Source: Sporosarcina sp. PTS2304 (GTDB taxonomy: Bacteria > Bacillota > Bacilli > Bacillales_A > Planococcaceae). Taken from it: a DNA stretch of 64,000 nt. Within the stretch, counting starts at the first letter, position 1. Each line of letters begins with the position of its first letter. The notes beneath the pieces are model-generated. The model searched no databases and was not told where the DNA came from. It saw only the letters and a program-made list of their open reading frames with translations. Shown here one piece after another: positions 24,617 through 33,345 of the stretch. A program made the translations under genes and the position numbers. The stretch lies in assembly GCF_003351785.1 (NCBI RefSeq), contig NZ_CP031230.1, forward strand, positions 3,262,501 through 3,326,500. Reading direction: 5' to 3'.

Positions 24617-25912
24617 GTGAATGTAATGAAAAATACATTGGAAACGCTGGGGGAGACGCAATTGTTTATTGCACTGGGACTTTGTTTATTCTTGTCCTTT
24701 TTTTTATCGGGAAGTGAAACAGCCTTAACCGCCGTCAATCGAATGAAAATTCAGTTGCGCGCAGATCAAGGAGACGCGAAATCGATTAAGTTACGCCAAT
24801 TAATCTCGAAACCGGATCGAATGATTACGGCCATTTTAATCGGAAACAATATCGCAAATATTTTAATGCCGACAATTGTAACGATGATTGCGATTGATAA
24901 AGGGTTAAGCATTGGATTATTGACAGGAATTTTAACAGTCATTTTAATTATATTTGGTGAAGTTTTACCAAAAACGATCGCAGCGACATTTGCAGATCGG
25001 ATAGCCTACATCGTGGCTCCACCAATTAATGTGCTTGTTAAATTACTTATTCCGTTAACCGCTATTTTGGCATTGTTCACGAACTTCTTCGTTCGCTTAA
25101 TTTCAAAAGGTGCGGTGACAGAAGCGACGTTGACTAAAGAAGATGTCCGGTCAATGGTAGATATTGCATCTACTGAAGGGACGTTCGGTCAAGACGAATC
25201 CATTCGGTTAAAAGGCGTATTGGATTTCAGAGATAAAGACGTGATGGATGTAATGGAAACGCATCGTACGGACATTATTTCTTTATCGATGGACTCAACA
25301 TATGAAGATGTGCGAGATGTCGTGCTACAATATTTTTATACACGCTACCCAGTATACGAGGAAAGTATAGACAAAGTGGTCGGTATTTTTTATTCGAAAA
25401 TGCTAATTGAATGGTCGATGCATCCGGAAAAAAAGTTTTCGGAAATGATAGACCGTCAGCCGTTATTTGTTGTGCAGACAGCGAGTGTGGAGTTGGTATT
25501 TAAGCGCATGCTGGCACAAAAAAAGCATATGGCTATTGTATTAGATGAATATGGCGGAACATTGGGAATTGTAACGCAAGAGGATATTATTGAAGAAATG
25601 ATCGGTCAAGATATAGAGGATGAAACAGACGTAGCTGAAGAGTCGATGGTTTTTGAGAAAGATGAAAATCTTTTAATTTGTCAGGGACGACTTGAAATCG
25701 AAGACGTCATTGAACTATTGGATATCGAATTACCGACTGATCATGACACCATTGGCGGATTTGTTTTCCAAGAAGTAGGGCACATTCCCGAAGAAGGTGA
25801 ATGGTTCAAATATAATTCGTTGTTATTTGAGATTGAAGAGATGGATAGAACACGTATTTTGCGTTTGAAGATTACAAAACAGCAGGAGCAGACAGAAGCC
25901 ATCGAAGCATAA
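24617..25912 (+). CDS. CNNM/CorC-type hemolysin-family membrane protein
   Basis: About 431 residues: an N-terminal DUF21 membrane domain with four hydrophobic segments (about 10-165, SGSETALTAVNRMKI, LIGNNIANILMP, FGEVLPKTIAA), a pair of CBS domains (about 205-330, AIVLDEYGGTLGIVTQEDIIEEMIG) and a C-terminal CorC_HlyC domain (about 345-430, LPTDHDTIGGFVFQEVGHIP). Family members take part in magnesium or other divalent-ion efflux, with the CBS pair binding ATP or Mg. The start is uncertain: GTG 24617 and ATG 24626 both lack a good ribosome binding site. Confidence 0.9.
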   Translation: MNVMKNTLETLGETQLFIALGLCLFLSFFLSGSETALTAVNRMKIQLRADQGDAKSIKLRQLISKPDRMITAILIGNNIANILMPTIVTMIAIDKGLSIGLLTGILTVILIIFGEVLPKTIAATFADRIAYIVAPPINVLVKLLIPLTAILALFTNFFVRLISKGAVTEATLTKEDVRSMVDIASTEGTFGQDESIRLKGVLDFRDKDVMDVMETHRTDIISLSMDSTYEDVRDVVLQYFYTRYPVYEESIDKVVGIFYSKMLIEWSMHPEKKFSEMIDRQPLFVVQTASVELVFKRMLAQKKHMAIVLDEYGGTLGIVTQEDIIEEMIGQDIEDETDVAEESMVFEKDENLLICQGRLEIEDVIELLDIELPTDHDTIGGFVFQEVGHIPEEGEWFKYNSLLFEIEEMDRTRILRLKITKQQEQTEAIEA

Positions 25913-25920
25913 AGCATGTC

Positions 25921-25947
25921 AAGTAACCTTACATAAATGTAAGGTTA
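25921..25947. repeat. Perfect 12-bp inverted repeat upstream of the orphan sigma gene
   Basis: AGTAACCTTACA (25922-25933) and its complement TGTAAGGTTACT flank a 2-4 base loop. No T-run follows on the + strand, so a simple terminator is doubtful. It lies about 80 bases before the sigma-factor start and could be an operator or a weak terminator of the upstream gene. Confidence 0.55.
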
Positions 25948-26025
25948 CTGAAAGAGAAAGCGATAGTTTGTAATAGACGTGTCGGGCATAATAAAGGTAA
26001 CAGTTATCAATGGAGGGTACCTATT

Positions 26026-26571
26026 ATGAATTCTGACTTGAACGCATTATATGAAGAGTATGGTCGTTATCTATATCATTTATGTCTTAAATTGACTCGA
26101 AATAAAGAAGAAGCTGAAGATTTGATGCAAGACGTTTGGGTGAAAGTTGTTCGATACAGTGGTGAAATGAGTGAAGTGAATCGTATGAAAGCGTGGCTTA
26201 CTACGATTTGTATGAACACGTTCCGCGATCGTTACCGTAAAAACGTTCGTCACAGTCAATACGTGATGAATCAGCCTGATACATTAGACGTTCCGATTTT
26301 AGATTTGGTTCCCAGTAATGCAAAAACTCCTATGGAATTGATTGAACAAAGTGATATTCAGTCGCTTGTTCAGGAGAAGATTGGTGAGTTGGACGGAATT
26401 TATCGGAAGACGATCGAGTATTTTTACGTGAATCAGTATTCGTTGGTGGAAATTGCAAGTTTGATGAGTGTGTCGATCGGCACAGTGAAATCTCGTTTGT
26501 TCCGGGCGAAGAAGTATTTGAAAGAATTACTTGTACAGGACGAAGCAACACAAGAATATGTCATGGCCTAA
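26026..26571 (+). CDS. ECF-like RNA polymerase sigma factor, no anti-sigma neighbour
   Basis: 181 residues with region 2 (LYHLCLKLTRNKEEAEDLMQDVWVKVVRY and MKAWLTTICMNTFRDRYRK, about residues 15-75) and region 4 (IEYFYVNQYSLVEIASLMSVSIGTVKSRLFRAKKYL, about 125-165). It directs transcription of an unknown regulon. TGGAGGGTACCTATT precedes the ATG. No anti-sigma gene follows: the next 1.3 kb is repeat DNA. A 12-bp inverted repeat lies upstream. Regulation may therefore be transcriptional or by a factor encoded elsewhere. Confidence 0.9.
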   Translation: MNSDLNALYEEYGRYLYHLCLKLTRNKEEAEDLMQDVWVKVVRYSGEMSEVNRMKAWLTTICMNTFRDRYRKNVRHSQYVMNQPDTLDVPILDLVPSNAKTPMELIEQSDIQSLVQEKIGELDGIYRKTIEYFYVNQYSLVEIASLMSVSIGTVKSRLFRAKKYLKELLVQDEATQEYVMA

Positions 26572-26604
26572 GCTCACTGAATGTGGGCTTTTTTCGTGGA
26601 AGAA

Positions 26605-27395
26605 TGTTGAAGGTGATCGGTTCATTGTAGTCACTGCGGCGCTGGCGGATGGCTCCCGTAAAGAGCCAGAGCGGAAGATCGCCTCTCTGTCTCTTTACTT
26701 CGCCTACCGCTTGTGAGGCGCCTTCGTTTAGTGAGGATAGGTATAAATCGTAGTTCACTGTAGTTTGTGAAAGATTTGGGCTAGTGTAAGACTACCTAGT
26801 GTCGTTTCTGATGTTGAAGGCGATCGGTTCATTGTAGTCACTGCGGCGCTGGCGGATGGCTCCCGCAAAGAGCCAGAGCGGAAGATCGCCTCTCTGTCTC
26901 TTTGCTTCGCCTACCGCTTGTGAGGCGCCTTCGTTTAGTGAGGATAGTTACTAAATTGTAGTTCACTGTAGTTTGTGAAAGATTTGGGCTAGTGCAGGAC
27001 TACCTGATGTCGTTTCTGATGTTGAAGGCGATCGGTTCATTGTAGTCACTGCGGCGCTGGCGGATGGCTCCCGCAAAGAGCCAGAGCGGAAGATCGCCTC
27101 TCTGTCTCTTTGCTTCGCCTACCGCTTGTGAGGCGCCTTCGTTTAGTGAGGATAGATATAAATCGTAGTTCACTGTAGTTTGTGAAAGATTTGGGCTAGT
27201 GTAAGACTACCTAGTGTCGTTTTTGAATTTTGAAGGTGATCAGTTCACTGAATTCACTGCGGCGCTGGCGGATGGCTCCCGCGATGAGCCAGAAAAGAAG
27301 ATCGCTTTTCCGTCTCGTCGCTCCGCCTACCGCTTGTGAGGCGCCTTCGTTTAGTGAGGATAGGTATAAATTGTAGTTCACTGTAGTCGATAACT
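26605..27395. repeat. Four tandem copies of a 207/208-bp unit
   Basis: Units begin near 26605, 26812, 27020 and 27228 at TGTTGAAGG-GATCGGTTCA or a variant. Each contains GCGGCGCTGGCGGATGGCTC, a hairpin around GGCTCCCGC.AAGAGCCAGAGCGG, ACCGCTTGTGAGGCGCC and the tail GTAGTTCACTGTAG. Units 2 and 3 are near identical; unit 4 is most diverged (GCGATGAGCCAGAAAAG). No gene is credible in any frame; this and the next repeat pair account for 26572-27835. Confidence 0.9.
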
Positions 27396-27439
27396 ATCTT
27401 TTTACTTAATATGGTCACCACACTTTATAACCTGTCCGT

Positions 27440-27780
27440 ACTAGCGAAGAAGCAACTGCGGGGTCAGCCGAAGCTATGAGCCAACTAGCGTCTAAGCTAG
27501 CTGGCTCATAGTGAAAGGTAATCCCCCACGCGCCGAAACGGCTACAGAAAGCAGAACCCTCACTAAATCTAGAACCCGAAACAAAATCGTGTCACGTTCA
27601 AACACAAACTACTTTCACAAAGTAAAGAAACCAACACTGTACTTACCAGCGAAGAAGCAACTGCGGGGTCAGCCGAAGCTATGAGACAACTAGCAGCTAA
27701 GCTAGCTGGCTCATAGCGAAAGGCCATCCCCCACGCGCCGAAGCGGCTACAGAAAGCAGAACCCTCACCAACTCCAGAAC
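27440..27780. repeat. Two copies of a 205-bp-spaced unit with a long palindrome
   Basis: Copies begin at 27443 and 27648 with AGCGAAGAAGCAACTGCGGG. Each holds an inverted repeat CTATGAGCCA-ACTAGC...GCTAGC-TGGCTCATAG (second copy with AGACA on the left arm) and ends CCCCCACGCGCCGAAGCGGC. The arms contain GCTCATAG, the core of the 21-bp arrays elsewhere. No ORF. Confidence 0.85.
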
Positions 27781-27835
27781 CGAAAAAAGTGTCGCGTCAC
27801 GACCCAACACCCCCTACCTTCACAAATTCGACTCA

Positions 27836-27874
27836 TGAAAAAAGCAACCTCTGTCCGTAGACGAAGGTTGCTTC
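27836..27874 (-). terminator. Terminator of the SE1832-like gene
   Basis: On the minus strand AAGCAACCT pairs with AGGTTGCTT, followed by TTTTTTC. Confidence 0.75.
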
Positions 27875-27879
27875 ATAGA

Positions 27880-28068
27880 TCACTCAGTCATAGCCGCCAG
27901 CTGCTTATTCAACTCAGCCAAACGCTCTTCCATCCTAGCCAAACGACGCTCAGCATTTTCAATCATCTTATGATGCCCCGTAGACTCCAACTTCTCCATA
28001 TCACCCTGCAAATTAATATAATCCATCTTCAATTCCAAGATTTCCTGCTCCAACTGATCCTTGTTCAT
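27880..28068 (-). CDS. SE1832-family small coiled-coil protein
   Basis: 62 residues forming two amphipathic helices (about 3-27 and 33-60) with heptad spacing, typical of a helical hairpin: LEQEILELKMDYINLQGDMEKLES then ENAERRLARMEERLAELNKQL. It resembles the short Staphylococcus/Bacillales proteins annotated as SE1832 family, whose function is unknown. Its start codon is 13 bases after the PseG-like gene's stop, so the two are probably one transcript ending at the terminator just downstream. Confidence 0.75.
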   Translation of the reverse strand: MNKDQLEQEILELKMDYINLQGDMEKLESTGHHKMIENAERRLARMEERLAELNKQLAAMTE

Positions 28069-28080
28069 TCAAGAAAACCC

Positions 28081-29139
28081 CTATCTGCGATTTTCTTTTA
28101 GTGTAACATATCCTGCCGGTTGACGTTTTGGAAATTCAAGCAAATAACGAATGACTTCCAACACCTTGTCCCCGCCGTCACCCATCGGTAACTTCAACTG
28201 ACGCCGCACCGCGCGATCTTTCCTCGCTTCATGCAACAGCGGCTCCATAATGGCATTCAATAAATTCGACTGTGTAACTTTACGTCCCAGACCGAGATGA
28301 ATGAACCCGTTCCTTTCAGTAGGAAATCCTAAGTTTGATTCGAATTCATTTTGGGCAAGTACTATACAAGGAACTCCGATCGTCGCTATTTCATAAGGTG
28401 TATAAGCAGCATCGCATAACACCATATCTGCTTCTGCAAAAAGAGCTAAGCGATTGTCGGGCGCATGCAAAATTTTTGTATTTCTACGACTCAATGCCAT
28501 CAGCTGGAGCTCGCTCTTATCATGCGCGTAATTTGAACCGACAATCACCGAAACAGTTAAAGGGATTTGCAACTGCTTTACATGTCTCAGTGCACGAAAT
28601 GTTAAGTTGCCCGGATCTTCATCGCCAAACGAAATGACGAGATGTGGGGTATGGGAGAATGGCTTATCCTGAATTCCTGCCCGGCGATACGGTTGCAATG
28701 CAGGATCCACTATAAACGTCTCAAAACCTGCGATGTAATGATCGGGAAGGGGGTCATGTGTTTCGGCATACAACGTTTGAATGACCCAGTCTGCTTGTCG
28801 GCCGCCATCTCCAAAATCATCAAAATGTAAAATGCTAGGTATAAGTTCCGTTAACTTAGACATTTCCTCTTTGTGCGTAGAGCCGGTATCCCGAAGTAAT
28901 ACGTCGGGCTGCAGACGTGTAACTAGTTGGATAAGAGAAGAGGGGCCGTCTATTTCGTAGCACGTGAAATCGGCAGTCGGTGCAACTGTTTCGGAATTAT
29001 GGAAAAAAATGATTTCTGCTTCTGTTGTCAATGAATGAGCTAGTTGCAGTGCGCGTCGTAAAGGATAATTTCCTTTGCTGTCAGTTATAGAAAGATACAT
29101 GATAATTTTTTTTTGGACTTGTTGTTCGATTGGAACCAC
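28081..29139 (-). CDS. PseG/SpsG-like glycosyltransferase-fold protein
   Basis: About 352 residues with two Rossmann-like halves, as in PseG (UDP-sugar hydrolase) and SpsG: ISITDSKGNYPLRRALQLAHSL-type N-terminal text, HFDDFGDGG in the middle, then HLVISFGDEDPGNLTFRAL and the donor-site-like ADMVLCDAAYTPYEIATIGVPCIVLAQNEFE. The last block matches the motif of the MurG/PseG superfamily. It may act on a nucleotide sugar for surface or spore polysaccharide, but no glycan genes are adjacent. The start is uncertain: GTG 29139 is close to its GAAAGG; ATG 29100 has no ribosome binding site. Confidence 0.7.
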   Translation of the reverse strand: MVPIEQQVQKKIIMYLSITDSKGNYPLRRALQLAHSLTTEAEIIFFHNSETVAPTADFTCYEIDGPSSLIQLVTRLQPDVLLRDTGSTHKEEMSKLTELIPSILHFDDFGDGGRQADWVIQTLYAETHDPLPDHYIAGFETFIVDPALQPYRRAGIQDKPFSHTPHLVISFGDEDPGNLTFRALRHVKQLQIPLTVSVIVGSNYAHDKSELQLMALSRRNTKILHAPDNRLALFAEADMVLCDAAYTPYEIATIGVPCIVLAQNEFESNLGFPTERNGFIHLGLGRKVTQSNLLNAIMEPLLHEARKDRAVRRQLKLPMGDGGDKVLEVIRYLLEFPKRQPAGYVTLKENRR

Positions 29140-29250
29140 CCTTTCTGTACTTGCTTCGTTCCTCTTACCCTATGAAAAAGAGGAATAGTTTATTACAATG
29201 AGAAGCGAGTATAGAAGATTCGAGTGTACACGGCGGAAGGAGGGGATCGC

Positions 29251-31188
29251 ATGTTTGATTCATTAGTGATGGATTTGATGTTAGTTGTCTTAATTGGGGT
29301 AGGGTCACAATGGGTGGCATGGCGTACGAGGATGCCTGCAATTGTTGTGATGGCCATTGCTGGTTTATTAGTCGGTCCGATTTTCGGCTTGATTAATCCA
29401 CAGCAGTCGATGGGGGAGTTGTACGGACCCATCATTACATTTGCGGTAGCTATTATTTTATTTGAAGGAAGTTTGAACCTTGATTTTAAAGAAATTAAAG
29501 GGTTTGGCCGGCCGGTAGCGCGAATTGTGACGATCGGTGCGTTCATTGCGTGGATTGCGGGCTCCTTGGCAGCACATTTTATTGCCGGACTTTCATTGGA
29601 AGTCGCCTTTATTATTGGAGGTTTGTTCATCGTAACCGGTCCAACGGTTATTTTGCCGTTATTGCGACAAGCTCGATTGAAACCCCGGGCGGCGGCTATT
29701 TTAAAGTGGGAAGGAATCGTTGTCGATCCATTTGGCGCGTTGCTCGCTGTATTTGCATTTGAAGTAATAAAATTTATTAATGACGAAGTAACAGCGAAGG
29801 CGATGACACTGTTCATCGGCGCCTCCTTATTCTCGGTTTTACTCGGATGGGGAACGAGCCGAATTTTGGGCAATGCCTTTGAAAAAGGAAAAATCCCTGA
29901 ATATTTGAAAGCACCGATATTATTCGGTTCTGTATTGTTCGTCTTCGTGTTATCCGATGAAATTATGCACGAGACCGGTTTACTGGCTGTGACAGCGATG
30001 GGGATGACGATGGCGAATATGTCGTTGACTACATTGCAAGATATCCGACACTTCAAAGAGAATATTTCGGTCTTATTAATTTCTGGAATATTTGTCATGT
30101 TGACGGCTTCTTTGGATCCGCATATATTGATTGAAATAGTCAACCCGAAAATTATGATGTATGTCCTGGCGATGTTGTTTATCGTCCGTCCATTGTCTAT
30201 TTGGGTTTCCACCATTGGAACAGATTTGACGGTAAAAGAGAAGACGTTAATCGGCTGGATCGCTCCACGTGGAATCGTAGCTTTGACGGTATCGGGATAC
30301 TTTGCGACGATTTTATTGGAAACGGGCTATAAAGATGCGGAACTGCTGACAGCTTTAACGTTTGCGCTCGTATTTTCTACTGTAGTCGTGCACGGATTCT
30401 CTATTGGCTGGTTGGCAAAAAAATTAAATTTAGCGACACCAAAAGAATCGGGTGTTGTACTCATTGGGAGTTCTCGCTTCGTAGCAGAGTTGGCTAAATC
30501 GATTACTGAAGCAGGCCATAAAGTATTAATTATGGATGATTCATGGGGTGGTCTGTCGAACGCACGGAAGCTCGGAATTCCTACGTATATGGGGGATATT
30601 TTATCGGAGCATACAGGGTATCATCTAGATTTAACTCCTTACCGTTATATAGCAGCGATGACTAAAATGGATTCTTACAACTCTCATGTGTGTGCAGACT
30701 TTACACCGGACTTAGGACGGGATTTACTGTTCCAAACGTCGACGCATAAGCGAGGGAAAGGTCAGCAGTTTAATTTGTCAACAGGTCAAATTTTATTCAC
30801 ACCGAATGTATCGATCCATGAGTTAGATGAACGTGTGAGTGCAGGATATGTATTCCGCAAAACGCTGCTCACAAAACAGTACAGTTATACACAATATTTA
30901 CGTGAACGCGATGACAAATCGGTATTGCTATATATCATACGCGCGAATGGCGAAATGGAATTCTATACAGCAGAGAAAGAACTTCAAGCACAAACAGGCG
31001 ATACAATCGTTGCACTGTCTACGTTAAATAAAACAATTGAGCGGACGATTGACCGTTTGGAAGAGAAGAACGGCAAAATGGCGATAAAAAAAGAAATCGT
31101 TGAAACGAAATTTTTAGAAGATCCACCTTTTGCAAAGCCAGAAATTCCTGGTGAAGCCCCTCCGAAGATCGATAAAATGATAGAGTAA
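29251..31188 (+). CDS. CPA-type cation:proton antiporter with TrkA-N domain
   Basis: 645 residues. The first about 390 form some 12-13 membrane helices of a Na+/H+ exchanger: FAVAIILFEGSLNLDF, VTGPTVILPLLRQ and EGIVVDPFGALLAVFAFE, where the conserved acidic residue for ion binding sits. A Rossmann TrkA-N-like domain follows (about 400-520, VVLIGSSRFVAELAKSI, MGDILSE), then a C-terminal region to 645. The protein should exchange Na+ or K+ for protons under nucleotide control. ATG 29251 has GGAAGGAGGGG six bases upstream. It is transcribed away from the PseG-like gene. Confidence 0.9.
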   Translation: MFDSLVMDLMLVVLIGVGSQWVAWRTRMPAIVVMAIAGLLVGPIFGLINPQQSMGELYGPIITFAVAIILFEGSLNLDFKEIKGFGRPVARIVTIGAFIAWIAGSLAAHFIAGLSLEVAFIIGGLFIVTGPTVILPLLRQARLKPRAAAILKWEGIVVDPFGALLAVFAFEVIKFINDEVTAKAMTLFIGASLFSVLLGWGTSRILGNAFEKGKIPEYLKAPILFGSVLFVFVLSDEIMHETGLLAVTAMGMTMANMSLTTLQDIRHFKENISVLLISGIFVMLTASLDPHILIEIVNPKIMMYVLAMLFIVRPLSIWVSTIGTDLTVKEKTLIGWIAPRGIVALTVSGYFATILLETGYKDAELLTALTFALVFSTVVVHGFSIGWLAKKLNLATPKESGVVLIGSSRFVAELAKSITEAGHKVLIMDDSWGGLSNARKLGIPTYMGDILSEHTGYHLDLTPYRYIAAMTKMDSYNSHVCADFTPDLGRDLLFQTSTHKRGKGQQFNLSTGQILFTPNVSIHELDERVSAGYVFRKTLLTKQYSYTQYLRERDDKSVLLYIIRANGEMEFYTAEKELQAQTGDTIVALSTLNKTIERTIDRLEEKNGKMAIKKEIVETKFLEDPPFAKPEIPGEAPPKIDKMIE

Positions 31189-31193
31189 TGAAT

Positions 31194-31235
31194 AAAACAA
31201 GCATGGAGGGATAGCTCTTCCTGCTTGTTTTTTTA
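31194..31235 (+). terminator. Terminator of the antiporter gene
   Basis: AAACAAGCA (31195-31203) pairs with TGCTTGTTT (31222-31230), followed by TTTTT. Confidence 0.75.
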
Positions 31236-31425
31236 AAACGTTTGAAACATATAGAAATAGGGTAGTAATAGTACACGTATATGAACGGAATTGGAATGAA
31301 AAACAAAGAAACTAGGTAAGATGTTATATAAGATGCTAAACAAAACGATCTTTAGAAGGATTGGTTAGCTACCAAGCTTTACGTAAAATAAATAGTATAG
31401 AAAATATCCAATGGAGGTGGGTATG

Positions 31426-31989
31426 ATGAATGCAGTTATGGGATTCGCAAGCGCAGCCGAACAGCTTCAGCGAGTAGAAACTATTCGAAGGAGAAATGCT
31501 GAATCAACGTACGGCCGCCAGACGGAATTTCTAGAACAAAGTCAAAAAACTAAAGCGGATTTAGAGGCTTTATTGCGTGGAGAAGTACCGCATAAAGAAG
31601 CCGCACAGCCTAAAGTGGATTTTCAAAAGCTCGATGCAGGACAAGTGCGCAACATCGCCATTCCACTGGGCAATAACTTAGAAGAAACGATAGATCTGTG
31701 GAAAGACGTTCGACGAGAGGCCTATTCCATAGCAGAGCCCACTACTGCGGACTATCAATTAGGCAGTAAAGCATCAGCTAAAATTACGGAAGCTGAACTC
31801 CAACTGGCACTACATAATCGCGCTAAAGCAATCCGTGAACTTATGTCATCCAGTGTGAGTCTAACACCAACAGACGGAAACCGTATACAAACCCACTATA
31901 AAGAAGCATTCAACGCTTACGCTGTTCAGAACGAGGCGAGAAACAATCAGTATCAAATAGATTTTCCGCAAATGAACGTCAGTGTGTAA
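31426..31989 (+). CDS. Hypothetical helical protein, 187 aa
   Basis: I do not recognise a family. The sequence is soluble, helix-rich and polar (FASAAEQLQRVETIRRRNAE, FLEQSQKTKADLEALLRGE, AELQLALHNRAKAIRELMSS), with no signal peptide or cysteine. ATG 31426 is chosen because GGAGGTGGG lies 5-8 bases upstream; in-frame ATGs at 31411 and 31423 are inside or too close to that site. It stands alone between two terminators. A structural role is possible given its long helices, but this is a guess. Confidence 0.6.
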   Translation: MNAVMGFASAAEQLQRVETIRRRNAESTYGRQTEFLEQSQKTKADLEALLRGEVPHKEAAQPKVDFQKLDAGQVRNIAIPLGNNLEETIDLWKDVRREAYSIAEPTTADYQLGSKASAKITEAELQLALHNRAKAIRELMSSSVSLTPTDGNRIQTHYKEAFNAYAVQNEARNNQYQIDFPQMNVSV

Positions 31990-32016
31990 AATCGTTCATT
32001 CCAACTATCGTTATGT

Positions 32017-32050
32017 TCAGCCCGTTTCTATTAAAGAAATGGGCTTTTTG
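32017..32050 (+). terminator. Terminator of the helical hypothetical gene
   Basis: AGCCCGTTTC pairs with GAAATGGGCT around a short loop, followed by TTTTTG. Confidence 0.75.
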
Positions 32051-32096
32051 TTGTACAATAAATGAATATTCATAAAGAAAGGAGGGGAGTGGACGG

Positions 32097-32588
32097 ATGG
32101 CGAAGAAACAGAAGTCTATAAAAACAAACGCTATTCGCATACTAGAAAGCGAAAAAATCCCCCATGAGATGCGGAGCTATGATATAGAAGATGGGCATAA
32201 TGACGGTCAATCCGTCGCGCATAAAACAAATGAATCTCCCGAACATGTTTATAAAACACTCGTTGCTATGGCGGGTAAAACAGAGCGATTCGTCTTCATC
32301 CTGCCTGTAACTGCAGAGCTAGACTTGAAAAAGGCTGCCAAAGCTGCTCAATGCAAAAAAATTGAGATGCTACCCATGAAAGAGCTGACGAAAGAAACGG
32401 GCTATGTCCGTGGTGGCTGTTCACCGGTCGGCATGAAAAAAGACTTTCCGACGTTTATTGATCGACAGGCAGAGGTTCTTGAATATTTACTAGTGAGCGC
32501 AGGTAAAATAGGCTTGCAGATGAAAGTCGCGCCGAAAGATCTGGCATATATAACGAAAGCAGAATTTGCAGATCTTATCAAAAATTGA
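32097..32588 (+). CDS. ybaK: Cys-tRNA(Pro)/Cys-tRNA(Cys) deacylase YbaK/EbsC
   Basis: 163 residues of the YbaK/EbsC editing-domain family. Recognised from AIRILESEKIPHEMRSYD, the catalytic-lysine segment PEHVYKTLVAM, and the strongly conserved TGYVRGGCSPVGMKK. The enzyme frees proline tRNA mischarged with cysteine by cyclising the cysteine, a proofreading step for prolyl-tRNA synthetase. AAAGGAGGGG lies nine bases before the ATG. It is transcribed in the same direction as the next membrane-protein gene, with 59 bases between. Confidence 0.92.
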   Translation: MAKKQKSIKTNAIRILESEKIPHEMRSYDIEDGHNDGQSVAHKTNESPEHVYKTLVAMAGKTERFVFILPVTAELDLKKAAKAAQCKKIEMLPMKELTKETGYVRGGCSPVGMKKDFPTFIDRQAEVLEYLLVSAGKIGLQMKVAPKDLAYITKAEFADLIKN

Positions 32589-32647
32589 CGAAACAATCGC
32601 ACTACTTTCTGTTACAATAGATCATACAACATTAGAAAGAAAGAAGA

Positions 32648-33301
32648 ATGCAAATGCGTAATTTATTAGCTTGGCGATGGATTTTCTTCGTAGGTGGAAT
32701 GATGATTATGTCGCTTGGCATTTCATTAACAATTAAAGGGAAAGATCTTGGGATTAGCCCGTGGGATGTGCTTCACGTCGGTTTGTTCGAAAAGTTAGGA
32801 CTGACCATTGGATCGTGGAGTATTATTACAGGCTTTCTCATTGTAACGGTTACTTCCATTGCCATGCGACAGTGGCCAAGAGGCGGGACATGGCTGAATA
32901 TGATGGTGATCGGTCTGTTCATTGACTTTTTCAACTGGATTTTGCCGGATGCACATTCGTACACTGAACAAATCATATATTTTGTACTCGGCGTGATCGT
33001 GGCGGGGTATGGCGTAGGTGTTTACGTTTCACCAAATTTGGGCGCAGGTCCTCGAGATAGTTTAATGTTACTGTTTGTAGATAAGCTAGGGTGGAGTCTA
33101 CGTGCAGTTCGAACAGCTATCGAAGCGATTGTCGCCTTCATCGGATTTTTGCTCGGGGGTCCAATTGGGATTGGTACATTACTAATCGTAGTATGTTCAG
33201 GTCAAATAATCCAAGTGGCTCTGCCGCAATGCCGGAAAGTGTTATTAAAAATCACCAACCAACCAGATGAAACAGCATTATTGAAATACAAACAAGCATA
33301 A
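32648..33301 (+). CDS. YczE/YyaS/YitT-type integral membrane protein
   Basis: 217 residues, about five or six hydrophobic segments. It resembles YczE: GGMMIMSLGISLTIKGKDLGISPWDVLHVGL at the start and GVGVYVSPNLGAGPRDSLML in the middle are the family hallmarks. The function is unknown; B. subtilis YczE affects surfactin-type lipopeptide production, but no synthetase gene is nearby. Starts at ATG 32648 or 32654 are both possible with the weak AGAAAGAAAGAAG site. Confidence 0.82.
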   Translation: MQMRNLLAWRWIFFVGGMMIMSLGISLTIKGKDLGISPWDVLHVGLFEKLGLTIGSWSIITGFLIVTVTSIAMRQWPRGGTWLNMMVIGLFIDFFNWILPDAHSYTEQIIYFVLGVIVAGYGVGVYVSPNLGAGPRDSLMLLFVDKLGWSLRAVRTAIEAIVAFIGFLLGGPIGIGTLLIVVCSGQIIQVALPQCRKVLLKITNQPDETALLKYKQA

Positions 33302-33345
33302 GCGGAGCCGCTGTGCTTTTTTTATTTGTGCATACATAGAATGCA

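Noticed and set aside
25921..25947. Intrinsic terminator of the CorC-type gene
   Set aside because: The inverted repeat is perfect but not followed by a T-run on the + strand, so I list it only as an inverted repeat.
29193..30215. 340-codon minus-strand ORF
   Set aside because: Exact antisense of the antiporter gene, whose motifs and ribosome binding site are unambiguous.
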